Assembly (NCBI RefSeq): GCF_037975245.1
Contig: NC_092575.1
Coordinates: forward strand, 6,118,501-6,182,500
DNA length: 64,000 nt
From: Apostichopus japonicus
Lineage: Eukaryota > Echinodermata > Holothuroidea > Aspidochirotida > Stichopodidae
Reading direction: 5' to 3'
This document shows positions 42,131 through 55,514 of this stretch, one piece after another. The position numbers and the translations under genes are program-made. A model generated the notes under the pieces. It searched no databases and was not told the DNA's origin. It saw only the letters and a list, made by a program, of their open reading frames with translations. Each line of letters opens with the position of its first letter. The first letter of the stretch is position 1.

Positions 42131-43002
42131 GTCTTGCCCCATGCAGGCAGATATGCTGTCATTACTGCAGCAATAGAGTTTATCTTGCTCGAAGCGGTAT
42201 CCAACACGTTTTATTTATGTACCTGTTCAGGTAGGGAAATTAGCTAACAGCTGGTTGGGCTGCAGGGCATATATCTTTAAGGTTACTGTTTGGGCATATA
42301 TGAAGGACAAAGTTACTGTCATTAGTATTTTAGTATACCCCAATGTGTAATAGTTCAAATGCAAAAGGATCTACCCTTGTACCTTTTCAGCTGAATAATA
42401 CCGTATGGGCGGGCCTCTTTTGGGCTACTGTCTGGGGCCCCATGCAGTCAGATATTGCTGTTGTTGCTACAGCAATGTAATTAGTCTTGCTGGGAGCAGT
42501 ATCCAACAAGTTTTGTTCATGTACCTTTTCAGCTAGATAAATTAGCCAACAGCTGGTTGTACCGCATGGCCCATTCTTAGGGCTACTGTTTAGGCCCCTA
42601 TGCAGGACAAAGTTACTGTCATTAGTGTTTTAGTACACCCCAATGTGTAATAGTTCAAATGCAAAAGAATTCACCCTTGTACCTTTTCAGCTGAATAATA
42701 CCATATGGGCGGGCCCCTTTTGGGCTACTGTCTGGGGCCCCATGCAGTCAGATATTGCTGTCATTGCCACCATGATGCAAGGTACCCTCCTGGGTATAAA
42801 ACCCAGAAACTTGTGTGCTTGTACCTCTTCAGCTAAATAAAAGCATATTTTGCCCCCCTATTTTGTGACCCCCTCACCTACCATGCAGGGTGTGTCCCGG
42901 CAGCAACACATTTTATTGAAGCTTGGTCACCTACCAACACAATCAGGCCACCAAACCTTTTGTGCCTCTTCAGCTGAATAAACCTTCTGGGCTCCTGGAC
43001 TA
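42131..43002. repeat. Right inverted arm of the 6-kb element
   Basis: The reverse complement of the left-arm units runs for about 870 bp, roughly two and a half ~300-bp units, plus the shared ~300-bp outer terminus. Inner units near 42131-42300 are more diverged than the outer ones, as on the left. Confidence 0.9.
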
Positions 43003-43139
43003 TAGCGGTTCATGCCAGGGCCTCTGTGACCTTGTTAGTGAGAAAGCAACTGCATGGTTATTGTGATGGTCGGTGGGAAGACGTTGAACTGATGAACATG
43101 ATTTGTTTCGTCCTTTGAATAAAAAGAGTTTTGTTTGAC

Positions 43140-43240
43140 GGTATTTTTTTAACACTACAACTCTCATTGGGGGTGGGGGCACGATTTTTTGGGGGAGGAA
43201 ACGTGTCCCCCGGCTCCCCTCCCCTTGGCGACGCCACTGC
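43140..43240. repeat. hAT-end-like fragment
   Basis: The phrase CCCTTGGCGACGCCACTG at 43223-43240 is the reverse complement of the CAGTGGCGTCGC type of hAT terminus. The opposite end was not identified. Confidence 0.4.
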
Positions 43241-43539
43241 CCCGTGTCACTAACATCCGTCACTAGTGGACGGTAACCAAGATGAAAATTGAGGTCACCG
43301 TTTGAAAAAGAATGCCAACGTTGTTCCGTGGTTATATGCAAACTGACTTAGCATTATTTCATTATAGCACATTTTGACACCTCTGTATGGTCAGGGCTAG
43401 GGATTGCAGGAACTTAATTTGGGTAAATTTTGGATAAACTAAAAGCATGACCATATCGATCGTGGAATACAAATGAAATAGATAAGGAAACGGTCGTTGC
43501 TACGTTAATGCAGTTGTCGAGTGATTTTTGATTGAGCAG

Positions 43540-43619
43540 AGAGAGAGAGCTTAGACTGAGATTAGAGTGAGACTCACATTACTCACAACCGTCGAGATCA
43601 TAACAATCTTAGATCAAGC
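43540..43619 (+). other. Possible 5' non-coding exon
   Basis: A purine-rich transcribed-looking segment (GAGAGAGAGAGCTTAGACTG ...) ends at a good donor, CAAGC|GTAAGTG, at 43619/43620. It lies 13 kb upstream of the sulfotransferase acceptor at 56699 on the same strand, so it could be that gene's first exon. This is a guess from one splice signal. Confidence 0.2.
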
Positions 43620-44041
43620 GTAAGTGTTTCTTGTGTTTACCCCCTGTTTACGTAACCAATGACCGAGATATCTGCAATATCACTCAGGAGTCGGGTAGGC
43701 CTAACGTTACAGACAACACACTTTCGTCGAAGATAAACACACGTTTTCATTGAGGTAGCGTAAATAGGCTAGGGTCTAACTAAAGATCGGCTATAACGTC
43801 TGAACTAGTGCTAGTGTATTATAGCTTCTTCTCTTCGCGCCTTGAACACGTTATCCAATCATTGTCGATAATGATATGCATTCATTCTGATTAAAGTTAA
43901 CCAAACCTATGCTGTTAGGGCCTACTAAGTATTCTCAATTTTAGGAGTGTCTTTAAAAGTAAAATTAGGCTAGACCTAAGTAACTAAGACTAGTCAGAGG
44001 TTGGGCCATGTCATTCCGCCATTGGTACATTCCGCCATAGA

Positions 44042-44132
44042 AAATGTGCTCTTCCACCAAAGAAAAAGTGCCATTCCGCCATATTACCTCGATGGCGGTG
44101 AAGCACTTTTGTATGGCGGAAAGAGCACATTT
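44042..44132. repeat. Imperfect hairpin built from TTCCGCCAT words
   Basis: Arms 44042-44082 and 44091-44132 are inverted copies (AAATGTGCTCTTCC... against GGAAAGAGCACATTT) with about three quarters of positions paired. The word TTCCGCCAT or its complement ATGGCGG recurs several times between 44014 and 44120. Confidence 0.8.
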
Positions 44133-45785
44133 ATTGTAGGTTCACTGTAGGCCTATATGCACTGTATATTGCTTTGTTTCTTACTAACTATACTATATAG
44201 GCCGGCAAAATCCACAAAATCGGTCATTTAAATAAAAAATAATAAACAATCAACCCAAATTATTTTGATTTATTCAACCAACTATTATATATATGAAGAC
44301 AGTGTATCAACTCAAGATTACGAACTAACAATTAAAACTATTCAATCAACATACATACATTAAAGACTGTGTATCTATTCCCCAATCTTGTCTTAACTAC
44401 AATTCAGTCTATCCAGCAAACTGTCACATTTGAAGACGGTGTACCTATCCTTCCACGCGAATCAAAGAAAGTTTCACTGATACATTCCTTTCTAAAATGT
44501 ACCTTTCTGCCTTAGGTTTCAATCCTTTCCGCCATCCTTTCATCCTTTCTTTACATGATATAAAAATTGTATGTTAATTGAGACTAGTTTTCATGGTTGC
44601 AATTATATGAGCAACATCCAGTAGAGACCTTGGTGTCTTCAATTTCTCTCTACACAAAAGGTTACAAGTTCTGTTTGCTAAACATTGACCAGAGCAAATG
44701 AATATATGTTAGAATACCACAGATACCTGCCCTTGTGTGGTACCTTGCATCATATCAGCCTGTAGCTTAATTCAGGTTTGGATAAATTGAGTTGAGTTGA
44801 GCTGCAATCAGTCTAGCATTGTGCAGATCGCTTTGAACAGTGTTACCGTGGGTAATGCTTCTATGATATTACTGTAGTATACATTTCCGAACCTGTTTGC
44901 CAGATCAAAAAATGGATATCTGTCTCTGTCTGGTATTTTATTGCCAAGAATGTTAGCCTGTACATAAGAGTCCTTTGATAATTACACATGTACAAAAGCA
45001 CAGGTTAATAGGTTAAGAGACTGAAAGTCACGTTTGCAGGTTTATATATGGAGGTAGTGTACAGAGGATACCACCAAAAATTCCATAGATTGTAGGAATA
45101 GGATTTTATGGCAAAGAGGGTCTTGTGTTCAATGCACACAGGCCTATAAGCAATTGGATCCAGTGGTTTCTATTAATATGTAGGCAGTGAGACGAGGTAT
45201 CATATTCTTCTTGAAACAAATATCGGTATTTAGCCTAGCCCCTACAACTGTTTCATAGCAGTTGTTTGCAGACTGACTAGCCCACTTTCGTACACACTGT
45301 ATATGACATTTATTGTTCTTGTCAATATAAGTTGTGAAGTGATTTTTGGTAACTTGGTACAGTATTTCATAACTTATTATATACAGGCCTCAAAATTCAA
45401 GCTGTTTACCAACTAAATGCCAGGGATATCTGGCTTTAGAAAATAAGGCACTGGCAATTTTCTGCCAGTAGACATCTGCCAGTAGATAACAGTTGATCAA
45501 CAATAGTCAATCTAAGAAATGGCTGATTTCTACATGTATATGTAGCATAAAGCCGTGTTTTACCAATTAATAATACCAACAAATATTATTGGGCTTCCCT
45601 TGAAAAACCTGTGTACACAGTATTTTTATTACTTTTACGGATTGATTTTTTGAATTATTGATCGGCTTATTTCTTTTTCTGATTTTGCTCTGACTACTTT
45701 ATTCCTTTTATTACTCGGTATGTATCTTATATTTGTACTTCTTAAGAGTTTACTATAGTCCCATGTAAAGTTTTTTGAGATTATA

Positions 45786-46108
45786 AGATCTATTGTCATT
45801 ATTATTATTATTATTTATTGTTGTATTCAGGAAAATGCCAGTGAGAGCTTGATTTTAGCCTGTAGATTTTGTAAGATTTGACATATATACTTTTATGTAG
45901 AGTGCTATATAAGATCTGTTTTTATTATTCTTATTATGATTAATATTTGTTGTATTCAGGAAAATGCCAGTGAGATTTTGTAAGCTTTGACATATTCTTT
46001 TATATAGAGTGCTGTATAATCTATTTTTATTATTCTTATTATTTGTTGTTGTTGTATTCAGGAAAATGCAAGTGAGAGCTTGATTTTAGCCTGTAGATTT
46101 TGTAAGCA
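45786..46108. repeat. ~105-130-bp tandem repeat, three copies
   Basis: Copies begin near TTGTTGTATTCAGGAAAATG at 45819, 45948 and 46050 and contain AGAGTGCTRTATAA and TTTTTATTATTCTTATTATK. The middle copy lacks the GAGCTTGATTTTAGCCTGTA block. Confidence 0.9.
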
Positions 46109-47927
46109 CTGGCTTTTTTTAGTAGGTGGCTTAAGTTGTGAAATTGTGAAGTTCAACTACTGAACTAAGTTGGGAAGTGCATCATCATCATAGTTGAGTA
46201 CATTTTATAATCCAGCTGTTTAAGTTAAGTATATATTCTGTATTAAATGTGCAACCACATGTACTCCCATCCATCTTGATGCACCATTGGCCCTAGTGTT
46301 AATACTGATTGCACTCTTGTGAAAATTCTTAATTACAGGCTTTCAATTTTTCAAAACAATGCCTCCCCCTTCCACCTCTCTGAAAGACTTTAGTTCAGGA
46401 TTTTTCCATATTATCATTGTCATCACAGGCTTCACAGCATCACTGTCCATTGTTATTAATGTGTCAATATTAATTCAGAGAGTACAGTACATACTTTAGT
46501 ATATATACATATGACACACTACAGGCCTTGATCTTTTAATGGTCTGTTTCCTGTTCAAGTTGTGTTTGGATGGATGAGAGATGCATGTTTCTCAATTACC
46601 AGTCTAAACATGTTGCGCACATACATGAACATCCTGCCCATTTAATTCCACTATTGAACACAACCTAGGTGACAGTTTCTAGTTGTGCCTGGGACAATGA
46701 CCTGGAAGTTTTAAGTATGTGGTGGTTTGCCCAAGTTAGTTGTCCAACAAAGTCAATGTTTGCTTAAAAACATAGCTTCAGTTTTTGGTTGTTGGACAAG
46801 AAGTTTTAGTGGTCACAGATGTAGCCATGGACTATCAGATGTATGAAAAACTGTTTAAGATTAAAAGTGATATAATATCTCAGCATGTCTCACAAAAGTG
46901 AGTATTATTAAGTCAGTTACAGTGAATATTCAGGCAAGTTAATTGGAGAAATAAAAGCAAACAAGTACACGTGTACATCTGTCACAGCTTTCCGTTGTTG
47001 TCTTTTGTTTTGTTCATGAAACTAGAGTGAACAATAGCCCCTGAAGATTGACATAAGTCAAGAGCTAATATAGGCTGTGAGGCACTATAAGAAAAATCCA
47101 CATGGGCCAATCAGTGGTTCACAGCAGCTTAGGAACTACCACTGAAGTGAAGGGTTCAGATAAGCATCGGGTACATTTATTAAGATGCTCATGCACCCTG
47201 CTCTTGAAGGTCTGTGCGCCGTTGTCAGAAATAGCACCAACTACGCTATGCCGTAGGCTGTTCCAGACATGTACTGCAGACTATTGCAAACAGTATCAGC
47301 TTGTTACTAACTTATATACTTAATTGTATATTAAATTAGGAAAGAGAAAACATTTGACATTATCCCAATCATTTGTATTCTCTCTGTCAGGTTATAAAAC
47401 TAAAACTATTTGAGAATCAACAGTTACCAAATAATCAAATTTACAAAGATTCTCTAGACAAGTTTTTGTACGTTATGGTTTTTAAGTGATTATCGTTATA
47501 ATTAATGTAAATCTACTAAAACAAATTGTGAGTCCTTGTCAAGTAAAGTTCTGCTATGGATAGTCATTTCCTTCACAGAGTACAAGCATTTGATTGAAAA
47601 GTTGATATATATACTGTAGGAATACGTGTCTTACTACATCCTGGTTCACATAGTCACCGGCTTCCTTTGAGTTCTTGCTTCTACTGTAAATGGTTAACTC
47701 TAAATATGACATTGCAGGCATGCACTGGTCGTCAGTGTGTGCTGTTCATTCTCAGTATCTGCCAGTGCATTTCTGCAAGATACCCTTGATTGTTTTCTGT
47801 CCATTTGGCTTCATTACTGTACGGTACGGTATATGAAGAAAGGACTGCAAACCGAGATGCAATAATAGTGACATAAGTTTCTTGTGCTTCATGTGTTTCA
47901 TGTGCTTCATGTGTTTAGGGAGTGTTA

Positions 47928-47998
47928 GCTCAGTGGTTAACGCCAGTGCCTTTCAATCATAAGGTCCCGAGTTCGAGTCACTCTAAGATTTAATGTAC
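47928..47998 (+). mobile_element. tRNA-derived SINE head
   Basis: GGAGTGTTAGCTCAGTGGTTAACG holds a perfect A box (TAGCTCAGTGG). It is followed at tRNA spacing by CCCGAGTTCGAGTCACTC, a B box with a few changes. The acceptor and anticodon stems do not pair well enough for a functional tRNA. The body and tail beyond 48000 are not clear. Confidence 0.6.
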
Positions 47999-49928
47999 CT
48001 GTCATCCAGTTACAGACTTGTTGACAATTCATAATCATGGACGTAACAATATGAATCTAAGAGACTGACTGTATGTACTGTATCATAGAGTAAAGTGTGA
48101 CAAAGACGTCATATCGTCGAACCAAAACAGGTGAAAAGTTGAAAATCTTAAATGTTATCAGCAGATTTGACTGTTTTTAAGTTGCATATCACACTCACAC
48201 GCTTTCTGTGCTATATATATGATGCCATCACTTTGTGAAATGCATTTATAACTTGAGTTTAATTTATTTATAAATATAAAGAAGATTTCATTTTTAAGTA
48301 CAGGTATATATTTTGACTTTTCATTAAATCTGGTTGTGTATTTGGTGATAATGGGACAATCACATGTTGCCTGATTCTTTTCAAGTGCGGGGGAGTCCCT
48401 GTGCAACTCTGGTTTATAGGAACGTTCAATTCAGTAGCACTGAGCCTGAGGGGTTTTCTTTTATTTCAATCAGCTTGTTAGTTGCCTGGCTTATATAGTT
48501 CACATTTTGTGGCACTGTGCAGCATGTACACAGACACATTACATCTCTCGTATATATTCACATGTGCTGTATCATTGTAAACATTACCTTTGATCAAAAC
48601 TTTCTCCAGTCGGTGGTCTGCTGAATATCCAGGCACCTCTTCCCATTACTTGCAATATCTATTGCTGTTCATAGCAAGCAGAATAATGGTCCATTGACAT
48701 TCACCATATGTTCATTAAGCTTTGTTGTCTCACCAACAGGGGGAAATCCAAAATATGATAGAACGTTTATTTTAAGTTAAAATTTGTGAATGCATCTACT
48801 CTAGATACATTCCAGTGTGTGACATCGTAAGGGTCAGATTTATTTTGATAAATCTAATAGTGTTTCTTTAAGGAACATAAAAATTATTACAAAAACTGGC
48901 ATTTTGCCATATTTGTGACTGAAATGAATTAAAGGGAAACGAAATCTCTGTCTCGAAAGTAATACATTTCAAGGCCATGGAAAGAAAACCCTCGGAGCAA
49001 CTCCCATCTGTCCTCTTTGTATAACAGCTTGTCCCCCCCTCTCTCTCCCCAACTCCCACCTCATCCCTTGATAATCCATCTTCTCAGATAACTATATACT
49101 ATATTTGTTCCAGTATGACAATTGGAAATGAGATGTCTAACAAGGACTGGATGTTCATCTGAACATTGTTAAATCATAACAAAAGAGTTTGTTGTGATAC
49201 ATATACAGTACCATCAAACAACCATTTCATTGCATTACAAACTAGTGCCACAGAAACGTATGTGTGCAGAATATCCTTTATGTAGGTTCTTTCGGTTGTG
49301 CTTTCAATCTTTAAATTTTGATGAAACCGTAAAACCTACAGACTATGTACAGTACAATTTTATAGAGTAATAGTACACGTTGTCTGAATTGACTTAGCAT
49401 GACATAATGACAAATCTCACTTGAAGATATAGTTGTCCCATAAGACAAATAGTTTGCAAGACTGATTAATCCTCTGAGTACATTTTGTATCCATTCTTCT
49501 GGGTACATTTTGTATCCATTCTTTTTGCTGATCTCAGTATTGCTTCAAAGAAGTATGTAATAGATCTAGGGATATAATCTATAGTAGTACTGTATCACAT
49601 TGCAAAATGCTATGGAAAATGGGCAAATTGGCTGTACAAGCGCAAAGATGTACAGTGCAGTTTTTGTACACAGGTACAACCATAGTATCTCGTCAGGGAG
49701 GAATGTTCAGAGCCTTCGAAACTGCAATACAATATTTCAAATACTAAATTATTCCATGGTGTCTCATTCACACAGTCACATACAGTAATAGAGGAAGACA
49801 TTTTCACATCGGTGGGAAACGTTCACACAATTCCAACAGGGTACAGTAAAAACAGTCGTCATATCTCAGTTTGCTCATAGAGTATTGGTTTCTCAATGTG
49901 TTGATTCTATTGTACGTAGATATAAGAG

Positions 49929-50370
49929 GTCCACTGTGCTGTGGATGATGTTGTACATCACATGTCTGACAGTAAGAACATAAAGTTTGATATGCTTGAA
50001 TCACCTATGTGTAACTACCATTTAATGGTATCTCCACTGCATTGTGGATGTTGTACATTACATGTCTGAGTCTGACATTAAAAGAACATATAATTTGATA
50101 TATATGGTTGAAATTACCTATGTGTTACTACCATTTACAGGTTCTCCACTGTGCTGTGGATGATGTTGTACATCACATGTCTGACATTAAAAGAACATAC
50201 AGTGTGATTTCTATGCTTGAAATTACCTATGTGTAACTACCATTTAATGGTATCTCCACTGCATTGTGGATGTTGTACATCACATGTCTGACACTAAGAA
50301 CATATAGTTTGATATATACAGTATATGCTTGAAATTACCTATGTGTAATTACCATTTAAGGGTATCTCAT
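49929..50370. repeat. ~103-111-bp tandem repeat, four copies
   Basis: TCCACTGYRYTGTGGATGNT followed by GTTGTACATCACATGTCTGA recurs at 49931, 50034, 50145 and 50256. Copies alternate between ...GTGCTGTGGATGATG and ...GCATTGTGGATG, so the ancestral unit may be a ~214-222-bp dimer. Confidence 0.92.
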
Positions 50371-52869
50371 TTCAGAAAGGGATACTCGTCACATTGAGAC
50401 CCGAGAAGAGAATAAGAAAGAGACTGGTACATGTATCTAAGAGGAAAGCAAAGTGAAATGGTTAACGGGGAGAGAACGTTAAATAAAGTTTGAAATTACA
50501 TGGCCATTGAACCGTCAAATTGTTTCACAGTTGTTTCATTCTTGAAAAGTTGTCGGTTTCCACCTGACGCTTCCACATGGAAGCAGTTTCCACATGAACG
50601 CTATGAATAATGGTCAAGTCCGAACACGTGCTACAGTATTTATGTGTACTAAGCAGTTATATATATGTTCTGTATATGAAAGGTTGCTATAAGACATAGA
50701 CTCCTGCACACATTAAATATCCTTTGTTTGATGTGGCTTGCCTTAACTGTGTAGTAATACTGTGTTGTAATAATGCTACCAGCATTTGTGTATTTTGTTA
50801 TATATGTTAAACTTTTAACGCTGGACTTTTTTATCTACATTTTTGGAATAAAAAGTATCGGGTGTACTTTGAAAATTTTGTGTTGTGAATTAATAGAGCT
50901 TCGGTTTGTATTAGCCAGCGGTGGCTTTGGTGGCTTTTTTTCCTTTTTTTTTTTTATTGGTTATCTTGCTCAGTTGGCAGAGATCCAAAAGTATTTGTTT
51001 TAGATCAAATGTGGCATAAAAAGATGACAATTCAATGATAAATGTTTGTAAACTATGAAAGTTTAATGGTTAGAAATCATGTGGTTGATGTATCCTGAGC
51101 GTGCTTGCTTGGAAACTATTAAAGCTCATTACTCATGTATTCACACATTTTGTGTCAACAATTGACATGATCAAAGCTATAGGGATATTTTTTTACGATG
51201 TTTCAATCGATTTATGTTCACCACCTGATGTTTGCTTAACCAGCTAAAATATCATTGATTTCTCAAATTTTGCATAAATTTGAATTTCTGAAAGGAGAAC
51301 CTTTCAGCGACACACTTTTGAACCGTCATTGAATGATTTCAAATGAGGAGCACTATGAATGTGTATTCTTTAGGCAGTACAGTTCACTTGCATCCGTATT
51401 GAATTTGAGGTATATATGTCGACAGTGTCTCTCAGTCTTGCTGTCTGTGTGAGATGTAACACTAGTTCCCCTGAAGTCCTTCCCCACGTCGTCAGTAAAC
51501 CAGAGGTGAAGTCAAGTAAAGGGAGTCTAAAGCATGGTTGGATTGTGTTCAGGTGTGAATGATGAGTGGGGGGGGGTGGAGGACTTATCAAGTTCTAAAC
51601 TAATTTACATGCATGTATGATTTGCATTCCGACTGCTTGGTTTAGATCTTACCACGATAGGCTGCGTTTGCATAATGTAATGAGATCTTACCCAGGCAAT
51701 CGGTGTTCAGCAGTAGAACCAGGTGAAATTGATTTTCATCCATAAAACCAGGCAAAGTTGAGTTTGATCCATAGCACGCCTAAAATTAGACCATGTGAGC
51801 TGTATCATACCCAGGTTTTGTGATTGACTATTAAACTGGGAAGTAGAGATTTGTGAAGTAGAAGAAAAGTTGCAAAACCATTATAAGCCAGGTCAACCAG
51901 GAGCTTGGTCTACAAATTTAACACGGACTGCAGTGTCTATAAATCCTCCTTCGATCCAGGAAATAATTTAGCATCATTTTACAGCTTGCATCTAGGTAAC
52001 TTAATAGAACTTGTGTTAACTCTATAATACTGAAAAAGACTATAGTGTATTGTACAAAATCTTTGGGTTTTGTATGAAAAATTGGGTCATATTTGCATCG
52101 CATTTTGCTATGGGATATGGTTTTAATGGTGCCCTAGATAAATTGTCTCTGCATTTCATTTATGCATGTAAGGATAGCTTAATTCATGTCATTATTTTCT
52201 TTTCAAAGGAAGTGTGAATCTATCAAGTATTTTACATTTTCTCATTGATTGAGAGTCAGTTTGAAGAGCCCAAGTCACTAGGCTGCCCTTTAAGACCGTC
52301 CTTTAACTCTACCTACGTAGCATTGTCACCAAAGAGTAAATTTACTCTGAAATAATCTGACTTGACTTTTTTTTTATGTACATGATCTCTGTGCTCACAC
52401 CCCAAAACCCTCTTAAGGAGATTATATTTGTTCTCTAACTCCTTTGTTGTCCTACTACACAAGTCAGGATTCTGTGTGTATTTCTGTCTGAGATACATTA
52501 GCATACATTGAGAAATGCCATGCAGTAAAGTGGTGGAGGTCCACCACTAATGTACAGAGATCCTGAAGTGTTGAGCAAGTCAAGTATATACTTCTCCACA
52601 GTGTGATAATGTAAGGTCTTAAACGCACACACGCACACCACCGGGCAAGGTGAAAATTAGTTAACCAATAATCATACTGTACTTTTATCCCCGGCACTTA
52701 CTTCCAGCCATGGTAGCATACAGTATCTTGGACTTTTTGGGATTCACTAAAGATCGTAATTATAACTACGGCATGTCTTCTCTCTCTGTCATCTTCCACC
52801 AGGCATTTAATTATATCTGTCCGTCTACCGAGAATTTGGAATCTCAATCATCAGCGTTTGTCTGTTTGT

Positions 52870-53250
52870 CTTGAAGTCGCAACGGAGCGTGGACGAAGAT
52901 ACAATGGAGCATCTCTTAATTTGAAGATGGTAAGTAAGAGGGAGGGAGAAATCAACTTGGTTGAAAGAAAATATTCTCTGTACTGTAACAAACAGAACAG
53001 TGCTCTCTCATGTGGAAGCAGATTTATAGTAATGTTAATATGCTCTGTCACCATGGTCTCGCTTTGTGTTTATGGCCATCACCTAGCTATTTACAAAAAC
53101 TGCTAAAAGTTACTTACGCTTGCTAGACTTAATACATTCAGTGATTGACGTTTCATATCGCCATGGGTTTTCATGAGTATCGATTGCACAAACTCATGAA
53201 TAAAAGTTGACTACGTTGGAGGGAAACGTCAGCTTGTGTTGCGACTTCAG
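52870..53250. repeat. Possible inverted-repeat element
   Basis: TGAAGTCGCAAC at 52872-52883 recurs inverted as GTTGCGACTTCA near 53238-53249. A good donor (GATG|GTAAGT) lies inside at 52929, so a 5' UTR exon is an alternative reading for the left part. No target duplication is evident. Confidence 0.35.
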
Positions 53251-55514
53251 TGACTAGCACTGATATATTAAAACTAAATCATGACAGTTTGCATTGCCCA
53301 TATGGCACAGGTTAATTCTAATTTATGTTATAACAGGGTCTAGAGTACATGAAAGTTACAGCTGCTGTTTCCTCTTGGTCAATAAATTAATAATCAACAG
53401 AACTTTGCATTATGTATACAATTCTTGGAATTTTTTTGGTGAATTACATTTCTTGAAGAATTTTTTCCTTTGTGACATCAACATCTGTGGAGCATAATTT
53501 TTGTATCAGGTGTGGTTAAAATGAGCTCTATAATAATTAGTTTATGTGTACTGTAGCACATACATGTCTATTCTCAGGGTTGTAAAAGTAACTAGGACTT
53601 TTAATAGAGTTTCGTTCTTTCTCATCGGCTTTTGGTGTCATCAGAGCAGTAATTCATTTAAACAGTTCTAACAGAATTCCTTGTGTGTTGACTGTTGGAA
53701 AAGCTAGCAGGTAGCATTGCTCTCGGAAATTAAGAAAAATATATATATATCAATAAACATACAATACGGGATACTCCTGGCAGTTATTCTCGTGTAAGTA
53801 TTATTAAAAAAAATTTTTTTAAGATGTATACGCACAATACTTAGTTTTTTCAACAAATGTGTTTCAGTTCATGATCAGAAAATTGTGACCTGATTACAAC
53901 TTTGATCATTCCTGTCCTGGTGTACTGTATGTTCTGATATATTTAATATGACAGATCAAAGGTTGAGTGAAATTAGAGAGAATAATTTAGTGTTCAAATT
54001 TTGTGTAGCAGGTGGTGAAGGCTCTGAAATTTGGTCCCTTATAAAATACTATGGTTCCAGTGTACAGAAACTGCTATATCTTTATACTTGTATCACAACA
54101 AAACCATTTTGATACCTGATGAAATTATTCACCGGTAAAACTGTATAGCTACGTAGCTGGAGTCAATCACTCTGGGACTATACAACAAATTGGCAAGTTT
54201 CCTACACAAATACTCTTATAGCAATGGTTGTTCACAGATCTGTGACCAGTATTGTTTTGTTAACTAATGATAACAAAATGCACAAACAGTGAACGCAAAA
54301 CTGATTAATATCGAACTTGGCTAGATACCTTTAACACTGTATGGTCTCTTCAGTACATGTTCCATTGCTAGGTGACAGTTATCTTTGGCTTGGTATAGAT
54401 CATGAGTGAGGGGGATAATAAAACAGGAGATATAGTCAAATGAGTAATATGACTAATGCACAGAAACAGCAGTAATTTATACATGTATGCATATATGAAA
54501 ACTCTTCTTGGGCTCAGAAAATTGCTCTTCATGTAGGATTTGCACAAAAGTGACACACACTGAGAGTAATGTTTGCATGGACACATAGTCGAAACAAGCG
54601 AAGAGGAGTTTGTCAAGTGTCCAGTGAATACAGTAAATGCAATTAATGTGAGAGCTAACAGTACAGTGTATGTCCTTGTGGTATTTTGACCATTACAGCA
54701 CTTATCCTAAAGGCATGTATGACACATTTCTATGGGAGATGATACTGAATGATCATACTTATGATCAACTAGTTCTAATTTTGTAGAATAAAATGTTCAG
54801 ATCTCTTAACAATTTGTTATCAATCTACTTGTTAAAACTATGATTTATTTGGCTTCTCTCTAAGCTGTCTCCATTCTGTAGGATGGAGGAGGATGAAGTA
54901 AATTGGGGTGGGAGAGGGCCGGGGGAGGGGCAGGAGGTGGGCAGGGGATTGAGCAGTGCTTAGTTAAGATACATCGGAGTGTTGATGTGATTTGAAGCTA
55001 GGTATCTTTTGAAGTTGATGGCACCTTACAATGTCTTATTGTTATTTCACATTCAGTAGAATAATGTGCCTAGGGTCATGAAGTGTAAACAGGCTTTGAA
55101 GCCTGATTGTAAATTTTTTGCACAGAAGCGCAATGGATATGTGATCCTTTTTTTAAGTAGAAAAAGAACAACTTCACATTAAAATAATGTAAATGGTCTG
55201 TATTAAAAATGCTTTTAGTGTAGTTGGGTTTTGTAATTCTCGGGTATTATGTTAAAATGAGAGATGATGAGTATAATATTATGTAGCAATTTATAGTTCT
55301 CACTTCTAAGTATACACACTGTCACAAAGTAAGTCACTTACCATCAATGTCAATGAAAGCACACTGCAAACATGTGCTATAAAAGAGCACTGTATGCTAT
55401 CAAGGATGTTACTGAATTCATATTTCATTTTTCAAGTCATGTCATTGACAAACATTTCATAAGATTTTAAGTAGGGTACCAAATAGTAACATTATGCTCT
55501 TCCCAACGCCTACT

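Larger units (their letters stand above)
37006..43002. mobile_element. 6-kb inverted-repeat element with tandemly repetitive arms
   Basis: The outer ends are inverted copies: TAGTCCAGGAGCCCAGAAGG at 37006 and its complement ending at 43002. The inverted match continues for more than 400 bp (GGTTTATTCAGCTGAAGAGG, the CCGGGACACACCCTGCATGG block, and a 65-codon frame present on opposite strands at 37168-37365 and 42643-42840 with only two apparent residue differences). Flanks show TAG on both sides (37003-37005, 43003-43005), consistent with a TAG or TA target duplication. Left arm to about 40030, right arm from about 42130, a non-repetitive 2.1-kb core between. No transposase is recognisable, so it looks non-autonomous. 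Its family is unclear. Confidence 0.75.
43241..55502. other. 12-kb gene desert upstream of TPST
   Basis: Apart from the listed repeats, I find no frame longer than about 85 codons with recognisable similarity on either strand. The region may hold TPST non-coding 5' exons and regulatory DNA. Confidence 0.5.

Noticed and set aside
47928-47998. Functional tRNA gene
   Set aside because: The A box is good, but acceptor and anticodon stems pair poorly and the B box deviates, so a SINE head is more likely.
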